From the NCBI RefSeq assembly GCF_947495705.1, contig NZ_CANLZR010000008.1, forward strand, positions 112,314 to 176,313: a stretch of 64,000 bases of DNA, written 5' to 3'. Both the position numbers and the translations under genes were made by a program. Position 1 is the first letter of the stretch. Every line of letters starts with the position of its first letter. The stretch comes from an uncultured Phycicoccus sp. (lineage in GTDB: Bacteria; Actinomycetota; Actinomycetes; Actinomycetales; Dermatophilaceae). The notes below the pieces were generated by a model. The model ran no database searches. It worked only from the letters and a program-made list of their open reading frames with translations, and was not told where the DNA came from. Below, piece by piece: positions 58,538 through 64,000 of this stretch.

Positions 58538-58920
58538 CCGCCGCCAGCAACAGTGGTTCACCGACACCGGTCGCGCACACGCTGCGGCGTCGGCGCGGCC
58601 TGACCGAGGAGGCCGCCGCGGCGGCGGTCGACCAGGCCTGCCGGCGGCTGCGGCTGCCGACCATCCGCGCCCTGGTCGACCAGGCCGTGACCGCCGCGAC
58701 CCACGAGCAGCTGACCTACCACGGCTTCCTGGCCGAGCTGCTGCTGGCCGAGGTCGACGACCGCGACCGCCGCTCCACCCTCCGCCGGGTCAAGGCCGCC
58801 GGGTTCCCCCGCGAGAAGTGGCTCGGCGACTTCGACTTCGGCGCTAACCCGGCCATCAACCCAGCCACCATCAACGAGCTCGCCACCGGCGACTGGATCC
58901 GCAAGGGCGAACCCCACGAA
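58534..58920 (+). pseudogene. istB: IS21-family helper ATPase IstB, truncated before its P-loop
   Basis: ATG 58534 overlaps the istA stop. About 128 residues of normal IstB are visible (the N-terminal helices, then LTYHGFLAELLLAEVDDRDRR and FDFGANPAINPATINELATGDWIRKGEP). Family members continue at once with the Walker A GDSGTGKSH; here the sequence departs near base 58914 into unrelated DNA, and the open frame ends at 59079 without any ATPase motif. The helper is therefore inactive. Confidence 0.88.
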
Positions 58921-58930
58921 CGGGTCGCCG

Positions 58931-59389
58931 GTGAACATGGCGGACGGGGGAACTCACTACTTCCACTACGTCAGCCTCAACAGTGCGGTTCAGGACGCCG
59001 TCGTGTGGTCTCGGACGTACAACTACAACCCGACCGACGCCAATACCGCCTACGACTCGACGCTGGACTCGGCGACTGATGTCGTTGTGCGCAACCAGGA
59101 CTACACGACCTACTGCGGGTATTCGTGGCACTCCTCGGGAGGCACCTGGGGATTGACAACGTGCAACTCCCTGTCTGGATTCAAGTGCGAACAGCACACG
59201 GTCCGTTTCGACCTTTCGTACTTCAACGTGGTAAGCCGCAGCGCGGAACGCGGGCTCGCTTGCCACGAAATCGGCCACTCTCTTGGCCTTGAGCACCGCG
59301 ACACCGAGACTGGCTGCATGGAGAGGTACGGCACCTATCCGACGTACCTCACCACGCACGACGAGTCCCACCTCAACGCCAACTACTGA
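58931..59389 (+). pseudogene. Zinc metalloprotease, N-terminus lost
   Basis: The open frame gives up to 152 residues from GTG 58931. It contains the zinc site CHEIGHSLGLEHRD (HExxHxxGxxH near residue 110-120) and the family-like opening ADGGTHYFHYVSL. Two Cys-rich stretches and a Met-containing GCMERYGTYPTYLTTHD follow. Such proteins are normally secreted, but no signal peptide or propeptide is present because the sequence joins istB about 15 bases upstream. GC content is clearly lower than in the flanking genes. It may have been moved by the IS and is probably not functional, although the catalytic domain is intact. Confidence 0.75.
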
Positions 59390-59397
59390 GGAGCGCC

Positions 59398-60108
59398 ATG
59401 CGACGCCTGACCCGGGCCGCTGCGCCCCTCGTTCTCGCCTCTCTGCTCATGGCGGGCTGCTCCGCCGCCGGAGACAACGCCGTCGTCACCCAGCTGCACG
59501 CCCGCAATGACGCGGTGGCCCGGGCCAAGCCGTTCGACTCACTGGTGGATCTGCTGCCGAACCGGACCTACCGAACGGGCGATGGCCAACCGTGGACGTT
59601 CTCATCGTCGGTTGTCGTCGCGCACTTCACCTCCGTGGAGCCCGGCCGGGCGTACTCGGCCGAGGACTCACCCGGCGGTGTGGATGTGCCATTCGACAGC
59701 CCACACGCTGCCTGGCGGACCTATCACGCCGCCCTCACCGTCGACCGTCTGGTCGCCGGTCGCGCGCTGAAGACCAACGAGCGCGTGGGACTCTCCCTGG
59801 GTCCCGACCTGTCCATCGAGGACGTCGAGCGTGACCTGAAGGACCTGGGGCCCGTGTTGCTCTTCCTCGATGAGTCATCGCCGGTGTTCGCATACGACCC
59901 TGAAGTTCTCGGGACGGTCTGGGACGGCGAACTCATCGCCCAGGTGGGTGCCTCTGGGGATCTGTCCTTCCCAGCTCTGGAAGACGGCGAAGGACTGCCA
60001 TTCCGGGTGGCGTCGATCGACGCCCTGGAAGCGGCCGGTCGGACCCCGGGAGAGAGCATCACCCTTGATCCGTCGGGGGCGGAGGTGCTCTCACGGAAGC
60101 CGGCCTGA
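59398..60108 (+). CDS. Lipoprotein of unknown function, passenger in IS21
   Basis: The 236-residue product starts at ATG 59398, nine bases after the metalloprotease stop with GAGGAG overlapping it. The signal peptide ends LLMAGC (Cys 21). The rest includes VDLLPNRTYRTGDGQPWTFSSSVVVAHFTSVEPGRAYS and RVGLSLGPDLSIEDVERDLKDLGPVLLFLDESSPVFAYDPEVLGTVWDGELIAQV, which looks like a beta-rich domain. No family is recognised. Lower GC links it to the metalloprotease, and the two were probably an operon before capture. Confidence 0.7.
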   Translation: MRRLTRAAAPLVLASLLMAGCSAAGDNAVVTQLHARNDAVARAKPFDSLVDLLPNRTYRTGDGQPWTFSSSVVVAHFTSVEPGRAYSAEDSPGGVDVPFDSPHAAWRTYHAALTVDRLVAGRALKTNERVGLSLGPDLSIEDVERDLKDLGPVLLFLDESSPVFAYDPEVLGTVWDGELIAQVGASGDLSFPALEDGEGLPFRVASIDALEAAGRTPGESITLDPSGAEVLSRKPA

Positions 60109-60154
60109 CAGCCATCTCGCAGCAAAGCCCCTCGACGCCGAAACGCAACGGCAG

Positions 60155-61693
60155 CTAACCGGCGTTCTTTGCCGGGCGCCTGGGGCCAAGCCAGGCCGTC
60201 CTCGCGGGGCCAATTGGACTTGACACGGTCACCCGGTGGAGCAGGCGTTCGACATGGCCGAAGAACCCCACACGTTCACGGTCGGTCAGGTCAGTGACGA
60301 CGTCGAAGAGAGCATTCAGGACGAGCGCGAGCGACTGCCAGAAGAGGCCTGGCACGACCTGGCGCATCTCATCGGAGTCCTTCGCGCACTGGAGTTTGCT
60401 GCGCGGTCCTGACGACCTTTGGCGACAGAGGCGCACGACAACCGGTCCTCCAGAACTGCTGCATACCGGCAACCCTCTGATGTCAAGAGGCTGGTTCGAG
60501 GGGCCTTGAGGTCGTGCTCTTCCCTGCCGCAGTGCTCGGCGTACGGTCGTGGGTGCGGGTCCCGGGAGTGGCTGATCCGAAGTGCCGGTGTGCGGGTGCG
60601 AGCCGGCCGCGCTGGATATGAGTGACGCCCCGCAGTGCCCTCCCGGGCCCGCGTCCACGTCCACGACCGCCCGGCTCTGAGCGTCGGCGCGGAGCTGTCG
60701 GTACAGGGCGTCGGAGATCCGTCGCTTCAGGCAGCGCATGGCTTCGGCCTTGGTCTTCCCGGCGGCGAGTTTGCGCCGGTAGTAGGCCCGCCCCTCGGTG
60801 TCGTGACGCAGCTGGGACGCGGCGGCCATGTGGATCATGTGGTTCATCCGCCGGTTCCCGGCCCGGGAGAGCCGGTGGCGCACGATCTCCCCGGACGAGG
60901 CTTCGATGGGGGCGGTGCCGGTCCAGGAGGCGTACCGGTTCCGGTCGGCGAACCGGGCGACGTCCCCGGTGTCGGCCAGCACCCGTGCGGCCACGACCGG
61001 CCCGACACCGGGCAGCTCCATCAGGGTGGAGCCGGACGCGCGGACCATCGCCTTGAGCTCTTTGGTGACGGCCTTGGCCTTCTTCTCGATCACCACGAGC
61101 TCGGCGATCTCCTCCGCGGCGAGCCGCCGGCGGGTCTTGCCCGCGATGTCCCGGGGTTTCACGGTGGCGAGGATGGCCTTGGCCTGGGTGGTGCTCATCT
61201 TCCTCTTCGACTGTCCCGGAACGAGTTCCGAGAGAAGCCGGTGCACCCGGTTGACGCACTGGATCCGAGCCCGGGACAGCTCGGCCCGCCGGTCCACCAG
61301 CAGCCGCAACGCCTCGAGCTGAGGGTCGTGGGCCAGGACCCGCAGGTTCCGGGTGCGCACCGCGACCACCGCGACCGCGTGGGCGTCGTGCGGGTCGGTC
61401 TTGCGGTTGTGCCCGCTGTCCAGGGCCCTGGCCCGCGCGGACAGCTTGGCCGGGACGTCGACGACGTGCTCCCCGTCGGCCAGGAGCCGCTGCGCCAGCG
61501 GGCGGCCGGCGCCGTTGCTGCCCTCGACCGCCCACACCCGCTCCGGGTAGGACGCGACGTGCCGGCGCATCGCCGCGTAGCCGGTCTTGTCGGTGCCGAA
61601 CCGGCCGGTCGCCAACACCGTCTCGTGCTCGTCGACGACCTCGATGGTCGCCGACAGCTTGTGGGGATCGACCCCGATGACCACTCTCGCCAT
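60155..61693 (-). CDS. IS110-family DEDD transposase
   Basis: ATG 61693 begins MARVVIGVDPHKLSATIEVVDEHE, the RuvC-like DEDD domain, with WAVEGSNGAGRPLAQRLL near residue 55 and KTDPHDAHAVAVVAV near 96. The C-terminal Transposase_20 domain has LMELPGVGPVVAARVLADTGDVARFADRNRYASWTGTAPIEASSG near 225 and the catalytic Ser region SRAGNRRMNHMIHMAA. The frame runs to 512 residues; the family usually has about 340-420. The last 100 or so residues lie beyond the probable element end and antisense to the split gene, so they are read-through sequence. Confidence 0.88.
   Translation of the reverse strand: MARVVIGVDPHKLSATIEVVDEHETVLATGRFGTDKTGYAAMRRHVASYPERVWAVEGSNGAGRPLAQRLLADGEHVVDVPAKLSARARALDSGHNRKTDPHDAHAVAVVAVRTRNLRVLAHDPQLEALRLLVDRRAELSRARIQCVNRVHRLLSELVPGQSKRKMSTTQAKAILATVKPRDIAGKTRRRLAAEEIAELVVIEKKAKAVTKELKAMVRASGSTLMELPGVGPVVAARVLADTGDVARFADRNRYASWTGTAPIEASSGEIVRHRLSRAGNRRMNHMIHMAAASQLRHDTEGRAYYRRKLAAGKTKAEAMRCLKRRISDALYRQLRADAQSRAVVDVDAGPGGHCGASLISSAAGSHPHTGTSDQPLPGPAPTTVRRALRQGRARPQGPSNQPLDIRGLPVCSSSGGPVVVRLCRQRSSGPRSKLQCAKDSDEMRQVVPGLFWQSLALVLNALFDVVTDLTDRERVGFFGHVERLLHRVTVSSPIGPARTAWLGPRRPAKNAG
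60179..60231. repeat. IS21 right-end repeats and terminal inverted repeat
   Basis: On the minus strand, 60179-60200 reads GACGGCCTGGCTTGGCCCCA and 60204-60225 a more diverged copy, matching the three left-end repeats. The last 26 bases (60206-60231) are the inverted terminal repeat. Confidence 0.8.
60232..60412 (+). pseudogene. 3' half of the small gene split by IS21
   Basis: After the target duplicate CCCGGT the frame continues VEQAFDMAEEPHTFTVGQVSDDVEESIQDERERLPEEAWHDLAHLIGVLRALEFAARS and stops at 60412. It is the direct continuation of the 56575-56702 half. A GTG (60236) or ATG (60254) could start a short peptide, but no ribosome-binding site supports it. Confidence 0.8.
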
Positions 61694-61918
61694 GAGCTTC
61701 ACCTTCCCGCCGTCACTGTTCGGTGGACACCGGGCGGGCAGTGCTACTACGAGCTGGGCAGACCCCTCTTGAGCCACACACCGGCAACGGTGCCCAGCGG
61801 GAACGCAAACCGATAATGAGCCACACCGATCGACCTGGTGGGCAGCCGCATGGAGAGCTTCCCGCCGGACACCTGGACCGAGTCTGGCCAGACACCGGCC
61901 CTACCCGGAAGTGTCAAG
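60481..61918 (-). mobile_element. IS110-family insertion element (approximate limits)
   Basis: The limits are tentative: CTTGACA occurs on the minus strand at 61912-61918 and again at 60481-60487, about 1.44 kb apart, a normal IS110 size. The elements lack conventional inverted repeats, so the ends cannot be confirmed without a second copy. It lies just after the split gene, outside the IS21. Confidence 0.55.
61694..61918 (-). ncRNA. Candidate IS110 guide (bridge) RNA region
   Basis: IS110-type transposases use a structured RNA made from the non-coding end upstream of the gene. This 225-base leader has no ORF of its own and can fold locally: a GTCTGGCCAGAC palindrome, and a GCTGGGC arm pairing with GCCCAGC around an ACCG-TTGC-CGGT hairpin. 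Target- and donor-binding loops were not identified. Position and structure only; the RNA is inferred. Confidence 0.35.
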
Positions 61919-62040
61919 TAGCCGCCTGACGGGGCTATTCCAAACCGACTGTCGGGCCTAGCGTTCGCGTCGTCCGGATGCCCGGCCGCTGTCGCGGCGG
62001 GCGGGTGCGGGCAATGACTGGTCGCCGCGTGAGGTGACCC

Positions 62041-62955
62041 ATGTCTGCTTCCACTGCTGTGCTCCCGTTCCAGCCGTCCATCATGTCGAGCGCGCAGCTG
62101 GCCGCTGTCTCCTATCTGGCCCGCTATTCGGGTCGCACGCACCGGTTGTATGCGTTCCAGTTGCGGGAGTGGTTCTCGTGGTGTGAGGGGCACGGGCTGG
62201 ACCCGCTGGTCGGGGTCCAGCGCGCGCATGTGGAGCTGTACATCCGTGGGCTGGGGGAGCGGGGTTTGATGGATTCCTCGGTGGTGACGATGATGCACGG
62301 GGTGCGCGGGTTCTTCCGGTTCGCGCACATCGACGGCCTGGTCCCGGCGGACCCCGCGGTCTACGCCCGGCTGCCGAAGGTCCAGCGGGATGAGTCCCGC
62401 ACCCAGGGTCTGGACCGGCTCGAGCTGATCCGGTTCCTGCAGGTCTCCCAGACCATCACCGTCCACCACGGCGCGCTGGCGTTCCTGCTCGGGATCAACG
62501 CACTGCGGGCGTCGGAGGCCGCGGCGGTGCGGATCGAGGACTACGCCGAGACCCTGCGCGGGCACCGGGTGCTGCGGCTGGTCGGGAAGGGCAACAAGCC
62601 GGCCACGATGCCGGTCACCGTCCCGGTGCTGCGAGTCCTCGAGGCCTGCCGCGGCGATCGCGCAGAGGGCCCGCTGATCCTGCGACCGCAGAGCGGGAAC
62701 CCGATCGACCGGCGCGACGTGTACCGGATGGTCGCACGGATCGCCAAGGCCGCCGGGATCCCGCGGCACATCTCCCCGCACTCGCTGCGGCACGCCGCGA
62801 TCACCAACGCCCTCGACGCCGGGGTGCCGCTGCGCGACGCGCAGATCCTGGCCCGCCACGCCGACCCCCGCACCACCGAGCACTACGACCGAGCGCGGGG
62901 CAACCTCGACCGGCACGGCGTGCACTTCCTCACCGCGTACGTCGCCGGCGTCTGA
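62041..62955 (+). CDS. Tyrosine-type site-specific recombinase/integrase
   Basis: The 304-residue protein has an N-terminal SAM-like core-binding domain (LARYSGRTHRLYAFQLREWFSWCEGHGLDPL). The catalytic domain has R156 (LRASEAAAVRIEDY), H247 and R250 (HSLRHAAI), H273 (ARHADPRTTEHYDR) and the nucleophile Y282, all the expected residues. It is XerD-like in length, without the extra N-terminal arm of lambda-type integrases. The MRR toxin-like gene follows closely. It may have mediated integration of the island. Confidence 0.92.
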   Translation: MSASTAVLPFQPSIMSSAQLAAVSYLARYSGRTHRLYAFQLREWFSWCEGHGLDPLVGVQRAHVELYIRGLGERGLMDSSVVTMMHGVRGFFRFAHIDGLVPADPAVYARLPKVQRDESRTQGLDRLELIRFLQVSQTITVHHGALAFLLGINALRASEAAAVRIEDYAETLRGHRVLRLVGKGNKPATMPVTVPVLRVLEACRGDRAEGPLILRPQSGNPIDRRDVYRMVARIAKAAGIPRHISPHSLRHAAITNALDAGVPLRDAQILARHADPRTTEHYDRARGNLDRHGVHFLTAYVAGV

Positions 62956-62979
62956 TGCGGGCAGCTCGCTCCGGACTGG

Positions 62980-63011
62980 TTGTACTACATCGTCTGACAA
63001 AGACGTACACT
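62980..63011 (+). promoter_or_regulatory. Leaderless promoter and dyad operator of the toxin-antitoxin pair
   Basis: TACACT (63006-63011) is six bases before the GTG start. TTGTAC at 62980-62985 could be a -35, though 20 bases away. Between them lie nested dyads: CGTCT-GACAA-AGACG (62991-63005) inside TGTAC (62981-62985) and GTACA (63005-63009), a likely ribbon-helix-helix operator. Confidence 0.6.
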
Positions 63012-63017
63012 AACCCA

Positions 63018-63341
63018 GTGGGCGAGGAGATCCAGTGGGACACCGAGGCCAGTGAGTACATCCGCTCCCGCGGCGATCGCTACCCCGACGCCGACGGGAT
63101 CGAGCCCGGCTGGACACAGGAGGTCATGGACGATGCCGACCTCCTCGCGCTCGAACCCGACCCGAAGTCCCGGATGGGAGCGTCTCGGTTCATCGGTCGC
63201 TCCCGCTCCGCAGGGCGGGTGGTCGTCGTGATCGCCTACCGCGACCTCGACGGCGACCTGCACGGCATCAACGCCTGGCCGGCCACCGGCGCCGACCTCA
63301 CGCTCTACCAGCAAGGAGACGATGATGGCCAAGACGATTGA
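63018..63341 (+). CDS. Probable toxin of a type II toxin-antitoxin pair
   Basis: The 107-residue product starts at GTG 63018, fixed by the TACACT hexamer six bases upstream. It reads VGEEIQWDTEASEYIRSRGDRYPDADGIEPGWTQEVMDDADLLALEPDPKS, then VVVVIAYRDLDGDLHGINAWPATGADLTLYQQ. The DADLLALEPD and YRDLDGDLHGINAW pattern resembles BrnT-like or related small toxins that are paired with ribbon-helix-helix antitoxins. The antitoxin overlaps its end. Enzymatic activity is not shown. Confidence 0.7.
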   Translation: MGEEIQWDTEASEYIRSRGDRYPDADGIEPGWTQEVMDDADLLALEPDPKSRMGASRFIGRSRSAGRVVVVIAYRDLDGDLHGINAWPATGADLTLYQQGDDDGQDD

Positions 63342-63570
63342 CCCAGCCCTGGCCGAGAAGCTGCGCGAGGAGTCGGAGCAGACCAAGGACGACGCGTACC
63401 CCGCCGGCACCACCGGCCGTCGACCGAACCGGCAGAAGGTGTACTCAGTGCGGCTCAGCGCCGAGGAGGAAGCCGAGGTTCAGCGCGTCGCCGCCGCCAA
63501 ACACCTCCCCGCCTCCACACTCGTCCGCTCCTGGATCCTCGAACGACTCGACCGCGAACGGTCCGCCTGA
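63325..63570 (+). CDS. Ribbon-helix-helix (CopG-type) antitoxin
   Basis: The 81-residue protein starts at ATG 63325, preferred over 63322 because AAGGAG is six bases upstream. The C-terminus has the CopG fold: a beta-strand KVYSVRLSAEEEAEVQRVAAAKHLPASTLVRSWILERLDRE. The N-terminal half is charged and would wrap the toxin. It overlaps the toxin by 17 bases, so it is translated with it, and probably binds the dyad upstream. Confidence 0.8.
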   Translation: MAKTIDPALAEKLREESEQTKDDAYPAGTTGRRPNRQKVYSVRLSAEEEAEVQRVAAAKHLPASTLVRSWILERLDRERSA

Positions 63571-63629
63571 CGTAGCCCTTTTCGCCGCGTTCGACCTAGG
63601 TCAGCTGCTCCAGAGCGGTGTCGTCGACC

Positions 63630-63656
63630 GGGCCGCGGGTCAGGCGGCGTGGAGGA
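63630..63656. repeat. Right copy of 27-bp direct repeat at the HNH gene end
   Basis: Identical to 56161-56187. It contains the last five codons and stop of the HNH gene and ten bases beyond. The left-arm hairpin sequence found at the other copy is missing here. Confidence 0.85.
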
Positions 63657-64000
63657 GTGCCTGGAGGTGTCGTTCCAGGGGAGAGTCTGGGTCAGGCGCG
63701 GGGCCTGACGCGGGGTCGGGTTCGGGGGCGGGTGGGTCGGTGCCCCAGCCGAGCAGGGGCGGGGCGTGGGAGTGGTAGGTGTGCCCGGTCGGGGTGGTGA
63801 CCTCGAGGTGGCGCGGTGAGGTGGAGAGCACCCGGGCCTGCCACCCGGGGGCTTCCTTGACGCCGTTGCATCGGGCGCACAGCCCGGACCCGTTCCCGAA
63901 GCTCGTCTCGCCGCCGGCGTGGGCGGGGTGGGTGTGGTCGGCGTGCACGATCGGGGCGTCGCACCACGGGGTCGTGCACACGTCGTCACGCAGCACCAGC
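63640..64000 (-). CDS. DUF222/HNH endonuclease domain protein (C-terminal part)
   Basis: The gene enters from the right edge. The visible 120 residues have the HNH site VLRDDVCTTPWCDAPIVHADHTHPAHAGGETSFGNGSGLCARCNGVKEAPGW and a Pro-rich tail ending LERHLQALLHAA. Such proteins are the 13E12-type family, multi-copy in actinobacteria and known phage integration targets in mycobacteria. The M near 63996 is probably internal, since the family has about 300 residues before the HNH. A strong match to the left repeat suggests the island was inserted at its 3' end. Confidence 0.88.
   Translation of the reverse strand, partial: LVLRDDVCTTPWCDAPIVHADHTHPAHAGGETSFGNGSGLCARCNGVKEAPGWQARVLSTSPRHLEVTTPTGHTYHSHAPPLLGWGTDPPAPEPDPASGPAPDPDSPLERHLQALLHAA

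Larger units (their letters stand above)
56703..60231 (+). mobile_element. IS21-family element with both ends, target duplication and passenger genes
   Basis: The 26-base ends (56703-56728 and the complement of 60206-60231) match at 18 positions and start TG. CCCGGT flanks it on both sides (56697-56702, 60232-60237) as a 6-bp target duplication, and the host gene reads through when it is removed. At 3.5 kb it is about a kilobase longer than a usual IS21 because a metalloprotease remnant and a lipoprotein gene replace the 3' part of istB. istA is frameshifted, so it is unlikely to move by itself. Confidence 0.85.

Noticed and set aside
58931..60108. Metalloprotease and lipoprotein as toxin and immunity pair
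   Set aside because: The protease lacks its export signal, and nothing in the lipoprotein identifies it as an inhibitor.

Overview
The window is high-GC DNA of an actinobacterium, probably of the Micrococcales and near Intrasporangiaceae/Dermatophilaceae (inference from gene content, not a phylogeny). Clues are two F420-type LLM oxidoreductases, a mycothiol-type DinB protein, a SigK/RskA pair, HspR with HAIR operators, a DUF3151 gene beside fba, a DUF222/HNH gene, and many GTG starts with a TANNNT hexamer six to eight bases upstream, as expected for leaderless mRNAs.

Bases 1-56.1 kb are mostly chromosomal. Region by region: a molybdopterin oxidoreductase, fasciclin lipoprotein, sigK and rskA (1-2.9 kb); an LLM enzyme, SCP2-like protein, spermidine-synthase-like protein and PPOX protein (2.9-5.5 kb); dispersed purine genes purL, purC, purD and purA (6.7-24.3 kb), interleaved with soxR and an MFS exporter sharing a SoxR box, a quaternary-amine ABC importer and a HelD-type helicase; DUF3151 and fba; an acyltransferase, TrmH, DedA and SDR (27-31 kb); an ABC exporter with a NarL-type two-component system in one four-gene operon (31-34.6 kb); LemA, then a universal stress protein coupled to an AGCS symporter; pyrE, hypotheticals, an SDR and exonuclease III; an LprG-type lipoprotein with a P55-like MFS pump; clpB; gntK; an LCP protein; TspO; and the dnaK-grpE-dnaJ-hspR operon with HAIR-like operators.

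From about 56.1 kb to the end the window becomes an accreted mobile island. An IS21-type element (56703-60231) has both ends, internal end repeats and a 6-bp target duplication. It sits inside a gene of about 100 codons whose two halves lie on either side. Inside the IS, istA is frameshifted and istB is cut off. The missing part of istB is replaced by lower-GC passenger DNA: a truncated zinc metalloprotease and a lipoprotein. Next come an IS110-family element with a candidate guide-RNA leader, a tyrosine recombinase, and a leaderless toxin-antitoxin pair with a dyad operator. The window ends in a DUF222/HNH endonuclease gene. A 27-bp perfect direct repeat, made of the end of that HNH gene, lies at both borders (56161 and 63630). 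This suggests integration into, or recombination between, such genes.

Start codons were chosen by ribosome-binding sites, operon overlaps and leaderless -10 spacing. No tRNA, rRNA or CRISPR array was seen.
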